In this document: piece by piece, positions 52,845-63,237 of the stretch
How the letters are laid out: the number at the start of each line of letters is the position of its first letter
How positions within the stretch are numbered: position 1 is the first letter of the stretch
NCBI RefSeq assembly: GCF_004771275.1
Contig: NZ_RQEV01000001.1
Span: 124,001-188,000, forward strand
DNA from: Leptospira fluminis
GTDB lineage: Bacteria > Spirochaetota > Leptospiria > Leptospirales > Leptospiraceae
Length of the DNA stretch: 64,000 bases
Direction: 5' to 3'
Notes under the pieces: model-generated
What the model was told of the DNA's origin: nothing
Seen by the model: the letters and a program-made list of their open reading frames with translations, nothing else
The model's database searches: none
Program-made: the position numbers and the translations under genes

Positions 52845-54971
52845 GTGGCCCAAAAGATAAAATCCGCCGAACCATCCATCGACAACGGAGCCCACGGATC
52901 GAAAAATCCGATCTACCTCGGCAATCCGGACATTTTCTTCGACCGGGAATTATCCTGGATCGATTTCAATAGAAGAGTGCTAGAGGAGGCGAACGATCCG
53001 GAAAATCCCCTGTTGGAAAGGCTCAAGTTTCTCTGTATCACGGAATCGAATCTGGACGAATTCTATATGGTTCGTGTCGCGGGAATCCGGAATATTCTAG
53101 CGGAAGGAAACGACGAAAACAGTCTGAATGGATTAAGAGCTTCGGAAGTATTGATGGAGCTGTCCAAAAAGGTTCAAGTTTTCGTAAAGGACCAATACGA
53201 ATCTTTCGCATTGAGCATAAAACGCCTATCGGAGAACGGAATCCACCTAGTGATGGATCCCGCAGAATTAAGCGAGTCGGAAATCGAGCAAGTACGTCAA
53301 TATTACAAGGACGACGTATCTCCCATCCTGACTCCTTTATCCATAGACCCTTCCCACCCTTTTCCCCACATCTTAAACCGTTCGTTGAACTTGGCCATCG
53401 TTCTTAGTACGGACGACGAAAAGACCGGAACTAAAAAGGACTTGTTTGCCGTAGTCCAAGTTCCCTCCGTTCTTCCCCGGTTCTTCCAATTGAAAAGTCA
53501 CGGAAAAGGAAGAAGGTTTTTTCCTCTGGAAGCGATCATCACGCTACATGTGAACGATCTGTTTTACGGGATGGAAGTGAAGGAAATCTATCCTTTCCGG
53601 ATCATTCGGGATGCGGACATTTCGATAGATGAGGAAGCTTCGGTAAAGGATCTCCTGATAACGATGAAGAAGGAGATCCGAAATCGGATCTGGGGCGATG
53701 CCGTTCGGATGGACATTTACGAAGGCACTTCCCATTTCGTGAAGAACACTTTAAAGGAATTATTGGAGCTTCGGGACAACGAAATTTTCGACGTTCCATC
53801 TATCCTAAACCTAAGCGACACGATGTATTTTTACGGCTTGGAACATACGTCGAAATTCAAATATCCTTTCTTCCAGCAGAAAACCACCCTCAAATTCGAT
53901 TCGCCGGAAAAGATTTTCGAAGCCATTCAGAAAAAGGACAGACTCTTACACCATCCGTACCAGTCCTTCGCCGCGATCGAGGAACTTCTCAGGATCTCTA
54001 GCGAGGACCCGAAAGTTCTCGGAATCAAGATGACTCTTTACCGTACCAGTGGGGATTCCCCTTTGATACAGTATCTCGGACAGGCTGCGGAGAACGGCAA
54101 ACAGGTCACCGTTCTCGTGGAACTTAAGGCCCGCTTCGACGAGGAAAGAAACATAAAATGGGCGCAAAAGCTGGAAGAGAGAGGCGTTCACGTCGTCTAC
54201 GGAGTCGTCGGACTGAAAATACATTGTAAAATGCTTTTGATCGTCCGCAGGGAGGAGGAACATCTGGTCCGCTACGTGCATCTCGGTACCGGAAATTACA
54301 ACTCCACCACCAGCAGATATTACACGGACTTGAGCTTCTTTACCGTAAACAAACAGATCACGGAAGACGTGGCCACGATCTTCAACACGATCACTAGCTA
54401 CGCAAAGATGCCTCACCTGAATAAGCTCGCGGCCTCGCCTCACAATCTTAAGGCGACCTTTTTGGAGCTGATCGAAAAGGAAACGGAAAACGCAAAGGCC
54501 GGAAAGCCTGCGAGAATCGTCTTTAAGATGAACAGCCTAGTCGATCCTCATATCATCTTGGCCATGTACAAGGCGAGTCAGGCGGGAGTGGTCATCGAAC
54601 TCATCATCCGCGGGATCTGCTGTTTAAAACCGGGTTTGCCCGGGATATCCGAGAATATAACCGTAATTTCCATCGTAGGACGCTTCTTGGAACATACTAG
54701 AATTTATTACTTCCTCGCGGGGGGAGAAGAGAGTATCTTTCTAGCGTCCGCCGATTGTATGCCGCGCAACTTCGAACGACGAATAGAAGTGCTCTTTCCG
54801 ATTTTGGACGCCAAAAACAAGGATCGAATCAAGAAGATTCTGGACGTACAATTGAAAGACAACGTAAAAGCCCGCTTCCTTCATTCCGACGGAGTCTATC
54901 GGAAGCGGGAACGCTCCCAGGGAGAGAAGGCGGTGGATAGCCAGATCGAACGTATGAAATTTGCGGAATAA
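52845..54971 (+). CDS. ppk: Polyphosphate kinase 1
   Basis: 708 residues from GTG, the normal length for PPK1, which builds polyphosphate from ATP. The N domain begins FFDRELSWIDFNRRVLEEAN. The autophosphorylated His is in GLKIHCKMLLIV, with HLGTGNYNSTTSRYYTDLSF and SADCMPRNFERRIEVLFPI completing the phospholipase-D-like fold. It is cytosolic or membrane-associated. Followed after three bases by the FAD-linked oxidase gene. Confidence 0.96.
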   Translation: MAQKIKSAEPSIDNGAHGSKNPIYLGNPDIFFDRELSWIDFNRRVLEEANDPENPLLERLKFLCITESNLDEFYMVRVAGIRNILAEGNDENSLNGLRASEVLMELSKKVQVFVKDQYESFALSIKRLSENGIHLVMDPAELSESEIEQVRQYYKDDVSPILTPLSIDPSHPFPHILNRSLNLAIVLSTDDEKTGTKKDLFAVVQVPSVLPRFFQLKSHGKGRRFFPLEAIITLHVNDLFYGMEVKEIYPFRIIRDADISIDEEASVKDLLITMKKEIRNRIWGDAVRMDIYEGTSHFVKNTLKELLELRDNEIFDVPSILNLSDTMYFYGLEHTSKFKYPFFQQKTTLKFDSPEKIFEAIQKKDRLLHHPYQSFAAIEELLRISSEDPKVLGIKMTLYRTSGDSPLIQYLGQAAENGKQVTVLVELKARFDEERNIKWAQKLEERGVHVVYGVVGLKIHCKMLLIVRREEEHLVRYVHLGTGNYNSTTSRYYTDLSFFTVNKQITEDVATIFNTITSYAKMPHLNKLAASPHNLKATFLELIEKETENAKAGKPARIVFKMNSLVDPHIILAMYKASQAGVVIELIIRGICCLKPGLPGISENITVISIVGRFLEHTRIYYFLAGGEESIFLASADCMPRNFERRIEVLFPILDAKNKDRIKKILDVQLKDNVKARFLHSDGVYRKRERSQGEKAVDSQIERMKFAE

Positions 54972-54974
54972 AGA

Positions 54975-56396
54975 ATGACTACTCTTACACAGGAAAAACG
55001 CGCCGAACTAAGGACTCTTATCGGAGAGGAAAAGGTATTTTTTCGGGACGAGAACAAAATGGATACCGCGACGTTCCTGTCCTACGGCACGGATCGGACG
55101 AAAGTATATCGACCCGACTTCGAGATTCTGGTATTTCCGAAAAACACGCAAGAAGTTTCAAAAATCGTAAAATTCGCTTATCAAAACGACCTAAAGATCG
55201 TCCCCTCGGGAGGTCGTACCGGCTATGCCGGAGGAGCCGTCGCGAAAAGCGGAGAGATCGTACTCTCTTTGGCCAAAATGGACCAGGTTCTGGATTTCGA
55301 TCCTTTCTTCGGTTCCTTGAAAGTCCAAGCGGGAATGATTACGAAAAACCTCCATAAGGAAGCCGAAGAAAGAGGATTTTATTTTCCCGTGGATTTCTCC
55401 TCCACCGGATCCTCTCATATCGGGGGGAATATCGCGACGAATGCCGGAGGAGTCAGGGTCGTCCATTACGGCCTGATTCGTCAGTGGGTCCTCGGTCTTA
55501 CCGTTGTCACCGGTACCGGTGACGTTCTGGAATTCAACGGGGAAATCCTGAAGAATAACACCGGTTACGACCTAAAACATCTTTTCATCGGTTCGGAAGG
55601 GACCCTCGGCATCATCACGGAGTGTGTCCTGAAACTCACCGGAAAACCTTCGGATCATAGGGTATTATTCTGCGCGGTTCCCGACTTCGCCTCCATATTG
55701 GAATTGTTCAAGGAAACCCACAGGATAGACGTCCCCGTATTGGCTTTCGAATTTCTGACCCGATACTGTTTGGATAAGGTAATAGATCACCTTCACGTTC
55801 CCGATCCGTTTCCGGAAAGTAGTCCATATTATGTTTTAATGGAATTCGAAATCACCGACGAAAGGGAAGAGGAAAAACTGTTCTCCTTTTTGGAAACGGT
55901 CATGGAAAAGGGATTCGTCACCGACGGTAGCCTTGCTTCCAATTCACGCCAAGCGGAGACTTTTTGGAAATACCGGGAGGGAATCAGCGAATCCATTTCC
56001 ATAGATTTCACCGTACACAAAAACGACATTTCTCTGCCTCTCCGGAATATGAACCCTTTCCTCGCGGAGATGGAATCCTTGTTAAAGAACGAATATCCCG
56101 GTTTCGAAATCGCATTGTTCGGACATATCGGAGACGGAAATCTGCATTTGAATATAGTCAAACCCAAGGATCTTACAGATTCGGACTTTTTTTCCCAATG
56201 CAAGAACGTGGACCCTGCAATGTTCGAATTGCTCAAAAAATACCACGGTTCCATCAGCGCTGAACACGGAATCGGGCTCTTAAAAAAAGATTTCCTACAT
56301 TTCTCTAGGAGCAAAGTGGAAATGGAAATCATGGGACAGATCAAAAAGACCCTCGATCCGAAAAATATACTGAACCCGGGAAAAGTACTGCCTTGA
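54975..56396 (+). CDS. FAD-linked oxidase (GlcD/D-lactate dehydrogenase family)
   Basis: 473 residues. The FAD-binding (PCMH) domain has VPSGGRTGYAGGAVA and GGNIATNAGGVRVVHYG; the C-terminal FAD-oxidase domain has the GHIGDGNLHLN metal/substrate site and closes with SAEHGIGLLKKDF and DPKNILNPGKVLP. It oxidises a 2-hydroxy acid (D-lactate, glycolate or D-2-hydroxyglutarate); which one cannot be told. Overlaps the next gene by four bases (TTGA). Confidence 0.9.
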   Translation: MTTLTQEKRAELRTLIGEEKVFFRDENKMDTATFLSYGTDRTKVYRPDFEILVFPKNTQEVSKIVKFAYQNDLKIVPSGGRTGYAGGAVAKSGEIVLSLAKMDQVLDFDPFFGSLKVQAGMITKNLHKEAEERGFYFPVDFSSTGSSHIGGNIATNAGGVRVVHYGLIRQWVLGLTVVTGTGDVLEFNGEILKNNTGYDLKHLFIGSEGTLGIITECVLKLTGKPSDHRVLFCAVPDFASILELFKETHRIDVPVLAFEFLTRYCLDKVIDHLHVPDPFPESSPYYVLMEFEITDEREEEKLFSFLETVMEKGFVTDGSLASNSRQAETFWKYREGISESISIDFTVHKNDISLPLRNMNPFLAEMESLLKNEYPGFEIALFGHIGDGNLHLNIVKPKDLTDSDFFSQCKNVDPAMFELLKKYHGSISAEHGIGLLKKDFLHFSRSKVEMEIMGQIKKTLDPKNILNPGKVLP

Positions 56397-56764
56397 GCGG
56401 AACGTCCGTCGCATCGATCTCGAACGGAATCTTTAGAACGTTCACCGTACTGACCTGGATCGTATTCGCGGCGTTGCAATACAACGATCCGGATCCGGAA
56501 GTTTGGGTCTCGACCTATCTGTCTGTGGTCCTACTCTATGCCGCGGAATGGTTGCCTTCGCTTCGGACTGCGGAACGAAGACGTTCACTCGCGGGGGTTT
56601 CCAGAGCCTTAGGTGTCGGCTATTTCGTTTGGGCGCTTCTCGCCTTTCGAGAGGACCCCAGAGTCGACTTCGATTCCGAAATATTTAGGGAAAGCATGGG
56701 GCTTGTTCTTTCTTCGATATGGCTACTCATCCTGCCGCTATTCCAAGGTAGATCCCAAGAATGA
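56393..56764 (+). CDS. TMEM220-like membrane protein
   Basis: 123 residues from a TTG that overlaps the preceding stop. Four spans. The segment TWIVFAALQYNDPDPEVWVS matches the eukaryotic/bacterial TMEM220 family, whose hallmark is a QxNDPDPxxW motif just after span 1. Function unknown. It overlaps the acyltransferase gene by four bases as well, so three genes form an overlapping set. Confidence 0.8.
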   Translation: MSGTSVASISNGIFRTFTVLTWIVFAALQYNDPDPEVWVSTYLSVVLLYAAEWLPSLRTAERRRSLAGVSRALGVGYFVWALLAFREDPRVDFDSEIFRESMGLVLSSIWLLILPLFQGRSQE

Positions 56765-57483
56765 TCCTCCGATTGTCGGTCTGGATCTCCATTCTGGTCC
56801 TACGACTGACATACGGAACCGTGCGCTGGACGGAGATTCGCATCCCGGACGCAACCCGGGAATGTTTCCGAAAAAAGAGCGGACTCTTGCTGGCTCTCTG
56901 GCACAACCAAATCCCTTTTTTAATCGACTTCACCTCCTCGTATCTGGTCAAGCGGATGGGATTGAGAATCGTACCTTTGGCGTCGCGATCCAAAGACGGA
57001 GAACTAATCGCAAGAGTACTGCATCATTTCGGAATCAGATCCAAACGAGGATCCAGTAGACGGGGCGGAGCTTCCGGCTTAAAAGCGTTGGTGGGAGAGG
57101 CGATGCACGGGGGAGTCTCCCTAATCACTCCCGACGGTCCCACCGGTCCCGTTTACGAACTCAAAGCGGGTATCGTTCAACTCGCCTCCATTACCGGATA
57201 TCCTATCATCGCCTATTCGGCGCAATACGACCGCTATTGGACTACGAATAGCTGGGACAGGATCAAGGTCCCGAAACCTTTTTCTCGGGCCGTGATCACT
57301 TGTAGCGAGCCCTTCCTTGTCCCGAAGTTGAAAGGGGCAGAGCAATTGGAGGAATGGAGACGTAAATTAGAGCGGTTCCTTTTGGAAAATTGCGGAGTCA
57401 CCGAAGTTGAGGCCGAGGCGTTACGACAAGAAGTACTCGCCGCAAAGAAAGTGAACGAAGAAATAATGCAGGCAATGAGATAA
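56761..57483 (+). CDS. DUF374-type lysophospholipid acyltransferase
   Basis: 240 residues, with one N-terminal membrane anchor. LLALWHNQIPFLIDF holds the shortened acyltransferase site (the HxxxxD motif is replaced by WHNQ), PLASRSKDGELIARVLHHFG and ITPDGPTGPVYELKAG are the family signature. DUF374 members are related to PlsC and are linked to lipid A or lipoprotein acylation; the exact acceptor is not known. Part of the overlapping set with the TMEM220-like gene. Confidence 0.85.
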   Translation: MILRLSVWISILVLRLTYGTVRWTEIRIPDATRECFRKKSGLLLALWHNQIPFLIDFTSSYLVKRMGLRIVPLASRSKDGELIARVLHHFGIRSKRGSSRRGGASGLKALVGEAMHGGVSLITPDGPTGPVYELKAGIVQLASITGYPIIAYSAQYDRYWTTNSWDRIKVPKPFSRAVITCSEPFLVPKLKGAEQLEEWRRKLERFLLENCGVTEVEAEALRQEVLAAKKVNEEIMQAMR

Positions 57484-57516
57484 GGATTCCGCGAATCCGA
57501 CGAACTTCGAATTCGC

Positions 57517-58173
57517 TTAAGCGACGGGAGGAATCTCCTCTTCCTTGATTCTATAAAAACTCCAGTGCACGATGAATAATCTGGACAAGAGCAGATAAAG
57601 CGATTCTCCGTAGGTTCTTCCGGTAGTTTCAGCCATGGCTTCGAAGGCTCCGATCAATTCTCTTAATATTTCCCTATCTCCGGGATCGGCTACCAAATCC
57701 AAATCCACTTGGGAAAGATCTTCGTCCGGCGGAAAGGCCAGATCGTTTGATTCCAGGAGAATCTCCAGAAGTTTTTCCCCCTCGATTACCACTGACTCGG
57801 CGGTCTTTTCGGCGGGTTCCGGTCCGTGTAACAAGGAAAAAACTCCGTCCGCCAACTCAAGAATCAATCCGCCGAGAACCATGTCGTTTCCGGATTCGAA
57901 CGTATCCGAAATCGTTTCGAACTTCTGTTTTAATAACGTGCGTACTTTGACGAAAGATTCCGCCGCGTAATCCATCTCTCCTTCGTCCATCGCCTCTTCG
58001 AATCCCTGTAGCCAATCCGGGCCGGTCGGATCGAAGCTGTCCCAATCCGCCCATAAGGATTCGCAGGCCAAAAAAACCTGGTCCGCCGTGGTGCCGACGT
58101 GTTTGTACGTCGTAACTACGACCGCCAGCTGCGCGACCGCATCGGCCCACTCGGTTCCTTTTACGTTATTCAT
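57517..58173 (-). CDS. Acidic helical cytosolic protein, unknown function
   Basis: 218 residues from ATG at 58173; an in-frame ATG 72 bases upstream would add a Cys-rich stretch with no ribosome site. Strongly acidic and mostly helical (MDYAAESFVKVRTLLKQKFE, VVIEGEKLLEILLESNDLAF, GAFEAMAETTGRTYGE). No membrane span or recognised domain. Convergent with the acyltransferase. The bases 58174-58356 hold no gene. Confidence 0.65.
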   Translation of the reverse strand: MNNVKGTEWADAVAQLAVVVTTYKHVGTTADQVFLACESLWADWDSFDPTGPDWLQGFEEAMDEGEMDYAAESFVKVRTLLKQKFETISDTFESGNDMVLGGLILELADGVFSLLHGPEPAEKTAESVVIEGEKLLEILLESNDLAFPPDEDLSQVDLDLVADPGDREILRELIGAFEAMAETTGRTYGESLYLLLSRLFIVHWSFYRIKEEEIPPVA

Positions 58174-58356
58174 GGGAAGATATACTAACCGAAATAAAGT
58201 TTCGGAAAAGCAAGATTCCTCCGCAGAGAAAAGAAACCTTCGCATTACCCCGAAAGGCGTAGCAAAAGCGCCTACAATTTAGGCAAAAAGAATCATAACC
58301 TTAAGCGTTTCGGAGGATAAAGGAACTTTAATAATCGATTGGACCGAACGCCTTGT

Positions 58357-59229
58357 TCAAATCCAGTCGTTGATCGTAGAAGCAACTTCCTGAGCTTTTT
58401 CTATATGCAAAGCGTGTTTTGCGGAAGGAATCCAAACCAAGTCGCTCCCTTTTAGATAACTATGAATCTTCTTTACCATACTCGGATACGTAATCGGATC
58501 CTCTTTACCGGATATTATTATGGATCTCAGTTTGATTTCCGAGATCCGTTTTCCTAGAAAAATTTCCGCCTCTCGATCGAGAGTGTTTCGGGTAAGAAAA
58601 CGGTACGGTTCGTCGTTCCAACTGGATAAAAGGATTTTTTTGGTAAAGGAACCTAGACTGGGAGGAGATTCATGATATAGAGAAGCGAAAAGCCTCTCGA
58701 TCTCTTCGGAGTTTTTCGGAAACAACAGCTCCCTCATTTCGTCCCGCTTCGGATGAGGGATTCCTCCCGGAGCGAGAAGCACCAATTTTTTGATCCGCTT
58801 TTCCCGCTTGGCATCGAGAAGAGCGATGTACATCGCGATCAGACTTCCCATAGAATGCCCGCCTAGCACCAGATCCCTCAAGTCCATCTCTCTAATGGAC
58901 TCGTAGATCAAAGCCGCAAAAACGTCGACTTGATAGAGATATCGGATCGGAGGCATGCGACTCCAACCGAAACCGGGAATGTCGGGTAAAAGAATCGTGT
59001 AATCCTTGCGCAAAAGAGGAGCTAATTTGCGGAATCCGGAAGAGCTATCCAGAAGTCCGTGCACTAGCAAAAGGTTTTTTTTACCTCCCGAATCCCCTTC
59101 TCTCTTCAGATAGAAAAGCTTGTGCCCTCCTACATCCGAGTATACTTTTCGAAAGCCCAATTCGGACTCCATATACCGGATCTTGTTTCGAACGTAGTTT
59201 CGAAGAAAAAAACGATAAATGAAATCCAT
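58357..59229 (-). CDS. Alpha/beta hydrolase
   Basis: 290 residues. The nucleophile Ser is in VLGGHSMGSLIAMY; the oxyanion region LLVHGLLDSSSGFRKLAPLL and the strand DYTILLPDIPGFGWSRMPPI are typical, the acid Asp is in ISGKEDPITYPS and the His in WIPSAKHALHIEKAQ. The N-terminal segment MDFIYRFFLRNYVRNKIRYM is a likely amphipathic or membrane-associated helix. Substrate unknown. Divergent from the sensor kinase gene at 59346. Confidence 0.88.
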   Translation of the reverse strand: MDFIYRFFLRNYVRNKIRYMESELGFRKVYSDVGGHKLFYLKREGDSGGKKNLLLVHGLLDSSSGFRKLAPLLRKDYTILLPDIPGFGWSRMPPIRYLYQVDVFAALIYESIREMDLRDLVLGGHSMGSLIAMYIALLDAKREKRIKKLVLLAPGGIPHPKRDEMRELLFPKNSEEIERLFASLYHESPPSLGSFTKKILLSSWNDEPYRFLTRNTLDREAEIFLGKRISEIKLRSIIISGKEDPITYPSMVKKIHSYLKGSDLVWIPSAKHALHIEKAQEVASTINDWI

Positions 59230-59345
59230 AATTTTACGCTATGATTTATCCTGCGTTTCTATTATCAAGGATTCCTGCGTTTTTCGAAACGACACAACTT
59301 GGATTAAAATCTGACCGATTATTTTCCGATACTTAAGCATCTATC

Positions 59346-61688
59346 ATGCGAACCCAGGAACTCCTTCCCATTTTGGAAAACGCCTTCTTCCCCGCACAAG
59401 AAGGAATCCTGATCCTGGAACCTAAAACCTACAGTATACTTAGTGCGAATCCCAAAGCGACGGAAATTCTGGGCTATACCAGAGACGAACTACAGACACT
59501 TTCTCTTAGCAAACTCCTGTCCCGACCGGAACGAATCGGAAATCACATTTTAGGTGCCGAAGAATTAGGCATTTCTCTGCTATGGAACCTGAGAAAAAAA
59601 GACGGCTCCATGACTCTTGTTGAGTTCACGATCAACGCCCTTCTTCCCGACCCCAAAGCGCCGTTGGTCTTTCATATTTATAAAAGATCCGAAGTCCGGG
59701 AGACAGAACTGCGACTCTATTATCTGCAGAGTATTTTGAGAAGCCTACGCCTACTCAAACTCAACCTGAGATCCTTGAGATTGAGTTCCGCTTCTACGCT
59801 TTTCCAAAAAGTCTGCGATACTCTGCGGGAAAATCCTCATTACAGTTTGATCTGGGGATTTTATCGAAGAGAAGACGGAACGGACCAAGTGATCGTCCAA
59901 TCCGACTCGGAGGAGGAATGGAAGGAGCGCTTGGAAAACTCCTGGTTAAAGGAGGAACTTCCCTCCCCCATGCGCAGCCTCATAGAAAGCAATGAACTTT
60001 TCGTGATACACGAGTTCGGAGCAGGCTCCTTCCCCGAATGGGAGCGAAACCTGGGAACGTCCGATTTCAGAAGATCCTTAAGTCTCGTAGTCAAGGAAGA
60101 GGATAAAATCGTCGGCGGAATAGAGATCCTTTCCAAGGAAAATATGGCCTTCGATTCCGGTGAAAATTATCTTTACTTGGAAGTCATAGAAGATCTGCTT
60201 TCTTCCCTACAGTTTATCCGGATAGAAAGACAAAGAAGGGAAACCGCAAAATTACTCCAATTCCAAGGAGCTCTGTTAAATTCCATAGAAGTCCCTTTAT
60301 TGTCCACGGACGAGGAAGGTTTTATCACATATGCAAATTCGAATATAGCGAATTTATTGAATATTCCCAAGGAGGAGACCCTCGGCAAACAGATCCGAGA
60401 CCTTCTCAGGCTTGACGCCGAATCTGCGGACCGGGTATTTCTCGGATCCAAGGCGGAAATATTGCTCGGGAATTCCGTCGACGGGGAAATCCCTTTCCTC
60501 TTAGTCTCTTCCTCCTTAAAGGACGATTACGGCAACCGGATAGGTACGATCGTATTACTGCTCGACGTCACCGAACAGAAGAAAAACGAGGAATTGATAC
60601 GCGCCTCGGAGCTAAAACTCCGAAACTTATTCGCATCCATGAATAATGGAATCGTAATATTAAATCCGCAGGGAACGGTGATGGAAGTCGCTCCGATCCT
60701 GAAATTCTTCCTTTTCCAATTCCTGAACGTGGCTCCAGGGGACAACTTTCCGGAACTTTTCGCGGACGAGATCCGGAACGAAATCATCGAAAAACTCGAA
60801 GATTGCGTAAAGATCCAGAGACCCGTATATTACGATTTCTCGATGGCATTGTTGGGAGAGGAGGAAAATTTCTTTTCCGTGAAGTTTATCCCTCTGAAAA
60901 AATACCAGGACCTTCCCATAACGGCCATGCTGATCTTTTCGGACGTGACCCAAACCAAACTCCTGGACAGACAACTGTACGAGACGGCAAAGTTCGCGTC
61001 TATCGGCGAGATCGCCGCCGGGATCGCGCACGAAGTGAACAACCCTCTCCAATCCAGCCTTCTTTATCTGGAGGATCTATTGGAGCACGAGGATCCGGAT
61101 CCCGACGAACGAAAAAAAGTATACAGAAGAATAGAGGGAGCAGCCATCAGGATCCGCGATCTGATCAAAGGACTCCTGGATCTGGGAAGAAGAGCCCCCA
61201 GAAAAAAGGAACTCGTCTCCCCCTATTTCATCCTTCTCCGAGCCTGCGAGTTGATCGAGGTCAGTTGCAGAAAAAGCGGAATCGAATTAAAACGGATTAC
61301 CAGTCCGGAACTTCCGCAAATTCACGTAGCTTGGCAGGAAATCGAACAGGTATTGATAAACTGTCTCGTTAACGCGGTAAACGCCATCTCCGAGATGGAA
61401 CATAAACCCGAATCCCCTTCCATACAAGTTTCCGCCCGAAAAGAAATGTATTTGAACACAGAGACGGTCGGTTTTACCATTCAAGATAACGGTCCGGGAA
61501 TGAGTCCCGAAGTTGCAGAAAAGGCCTTTCTTCCCTTGTACACGACACGTAGAACGAAACAGGGAACCGGATTGGGCCTTACGATCTCTCAAAGGATCGT
61601 GGCGGATCACGGCGGGTCCATTCAGCTGGAATCGAATCGGGGGCAAGGCACCAAGGTTACGATCCGGATCCCGGTGGGAAAGACATGA
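59346..61688 (+). CDS. Multi-PAS sensor histidine kinase (soluble)
   Basis: 780 residues, no membrane span. Four sensor modules: PAS at about 10-110 (GILILEPKTYSILSANPKAT), a GAF-like domain at 150-300, PAS at 310-420 (VPLLSTDEEGFITYANSNIA) and PAS at 430-540 (NGIVILNPQGTVMEVAPIL). HisKA with His562 (GIAHEVNNPLQ) and HATPase_c (QDNGPGMSPEVAEKAFLPLY, QGTGLGLTIS) follow. It would relay to the response regulator encoded by the next gene. Confidence 0.92.
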   Translation: MRTQELLPILENAFFPAQEGILILEPKTYSILSANPKATEILGYTRDELQTLSLSKLLSRPERIGNHILGAEELGISLLWNLRKKDGSMTLVEFTINALLPDPKAPLVFHIYKRSEVRETELRLYYLQSILRSLRLLKLNLRSLRLSSASTLFQKVCDTLRENPHYSLIWGFYRREDGTDQVIVQSDSEEEWKERLENSWLKEELPSPMRSLIESNELFVIHEFGAGSFPEWERNLGTSDFRRSLSLVVKEEDKIVGGIEILSKENMAFDSGENYLYLEVIEDLLSSLQFIRIERQRRETAKLLQFQGALLNSIEVPLLSTDEEGFITYANSNIANLLNIPKEETLGKQIRDLLRLDAESADRVFLGSKAEILLGNSVDGEIPFLLVSSSLKDDYGNRIGTIVLLLDVTEQKKNEELIRASELKLRNLFASMNNGIVILNPQGTVMEVAPILKFFLFQFLNVAPGDNFPELFADEIRNEIIEKLEDCVKIQRPVYYDFSMALLGEEENFFSVKFIPLKKYQDLPITAMLIFSDVTQTKLLDRQLYETAKFASIGEIAAGIAHEVNNPLQSSLLYLEDLLEHEDPDPDERKKVYRRIEGAAIRIRDLIKGLLDLGRRAPRKKELVSPYFILLRACELIEVSCRKSGIELKRITSPELPQIHVAWQEIEQVLINCLVNAVNAISEMEHKPESPSIQVSARKEMYLNTETVGFTIQDNGPGMSPEVAEKAFLPLYTTRRTKQGTGLGLTISQRIVADHGGSIQLESNRGQGTKVTIRIPVGKT

Positions 61689-61708
61689 AGGATCTATAGA
61701 AAGGCGAC

Positions 61709-63223
61709 ATGACCGAAAATCACCCGAATGTACTCGTAGTCGACGATGAATCGGATATCCGAACGGCTTTGGAAAGGGTCATTTCTCGGGAAGGATATAA
61801 CGTATTCGTCGCCGAAGACTTCGCTTCGGCAATGCAGATCGTCCGCGAAAATCCGATAGATATAGTGATCTCCGACATCATGATGAGCGGAAAGGACGGT
61901 TTGGAAGTCGCCAAGGAAATTAAAAAATACAATTCGAATATACCTGTGATACTGATCACGGGAAATCCCCAACTCCATACCGCGGAGGAAGCGCTTAGAA
62001 ATAAGGCCTTTGATTATATTTCCAAACCGGTTACCCGACAGAGCCTCCTGGCGGTTTTGGAAAACGCGAAAAAGGAAAAGCAGGAAAAGGATAGAAAGTC
62101 CCGAAAAATCCTCAAGACCGTCAGGGAAAAAACCCATCTCGCGCAGCAATTCAAGGATTTAAATTATAGAAACAGTCTGATTTTGGAAACTACAGGGGAT
62201 TGCGTAATCACTTTGGACGAGTCTCTTGTGATCCGGGCGGTAAACGAAGCCGCCCTCCGACAGTTTCAGTACGGCGAGGAAGAATTGGTCGGACAACAAG
62301 TCGAACTACTGATCCGACCGACAAATCGCGACTCCTACCTCGAGCGCATCGAAAAGCTCACTCACCGAAAGTCCGAACATAAAATCGCTAGACTGCATAA
62401 CGCGGAGCTCATTAACCGTAAGGGGGAACCCAGGACTTTCGACATTTCGGTGTGTAGATACGTCATGAACGGTAGGACGTATTACACTGGAATCGCAAGA
62501 GACGTGACCCAGAAGATACTAATTTCCGAAAAACTGATAGATGCAGAAAGAAGGGCGTTTTTGGCTACGATCGCTTCAAGCATAGGTCACGAGATCAATA
62601 ACGCCCTTACCGCGATACAAGGTTTTATCGAAGTGGCGCGGCTTCCCGATTCCGACGAAAATCTGAAAGATAGAGCCATACAAGTCACCTGGAATCAGAT
62701 TACAAAACTGAAGAATTTGACGTTCAATCTTCTCCAATTGGGAAAACCGGGCGAGATAGGAAAGGAAAAGGAGATCCTGGATCTGAACGAAGTCGTGGAA
62801 TCCGTCATCGAAGTCTTCAGAAAAGCTTCCCGCCTTAAGGAATGTGAAATAATATTCCAAAAATCTAAAGAAGTAGTGCGGATATTCTCCAACTCTGATC
62901 AACTCAGCCTACTGATATCGAACATAGTGTTGAATTCCGCGGACGCCACGGCAAATAAAGGCAGAATCCAAATCTCCGTTTTGGAACGAAATCACCATCC
63001 GATGATCAAAATCCAGGACAACGGAATCGGAATGAGCCAAGAGATCTTAAGAAAGATTTTTCAACCGTATTTCACTACCAAAAAGACGGGCCAAGGCACC
63101 GGTTTAGGAATGTTCGTGGCAAAGGAAATCGCCGATCTTTTCGGAATCAGGATCGAAATCGATTCGGAACCGGATAAGGGGACTGAATTCCGCTTGGTAT
63201 TTCCCGACAAACTGACGAACTAG
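61709..63223 (+). CDS. Response regulator-PAS-histidine kinase hybrid
   Basis: 504 residues. An N-terminal receiver has Asp56 (IDIVISDIMMSGKDG), then a PAS domain (DCVITLDESLVIRAVNEAAL) at 155-270, HisKA with His294 (SSIGHEINNALTAI) and HATPase_c (QDNGIGMSQEILRKIFQPYF). This receiver-first arrangement fits an intermediate in a phosphorelay fed by the kinase 20 bases upstream. There is no output domain, so the final target lies elsewhere. Confidence 0.92.
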   Translation: MTENHPNVLVVDDESDIRTALERVISREGYNVFVAEDFASAMQIVRENPIDIVISDIMMSGKDGLEVAKEIKKYNSNIPVILITGNPQLHTAEEALRNKAFDYISKPVTRQSLLAVLENAKKEKQEKDRKSRKILKTVREKTHLAQQFKDLNYRNSLILETTGDCVITLDESLVIRAVNEAALRQFQYGEEELVGQQVELLIRPTNRDSYLERIEKLTHRKSEHKIARLHNAELINRKGEPRTFDISVCRYVMNGRTYYTGIARDVTQKILISEKLIDAERRAFLATIASSIGHEINNALTAIQGFIEVARLPDSDENLKDRAIQVTWNQITKLKNLTFNLLQLGKPGEIGKEKEILDLNEVVESVIEVFRKASRLKECEIIFQKSKEVVRIFSNSDQLSLLISNIVLNSADATANKGRIQISVLERNHHPMIKIQDNGIGMSQEILRKIFQPYFTTKKTGQGTGLGMFVAKEIADLFGIRIEIDSEPDKGTEFRLVFPDKLTN

Positions 63224-63237
63224 GCCAAGTTGTCTCT

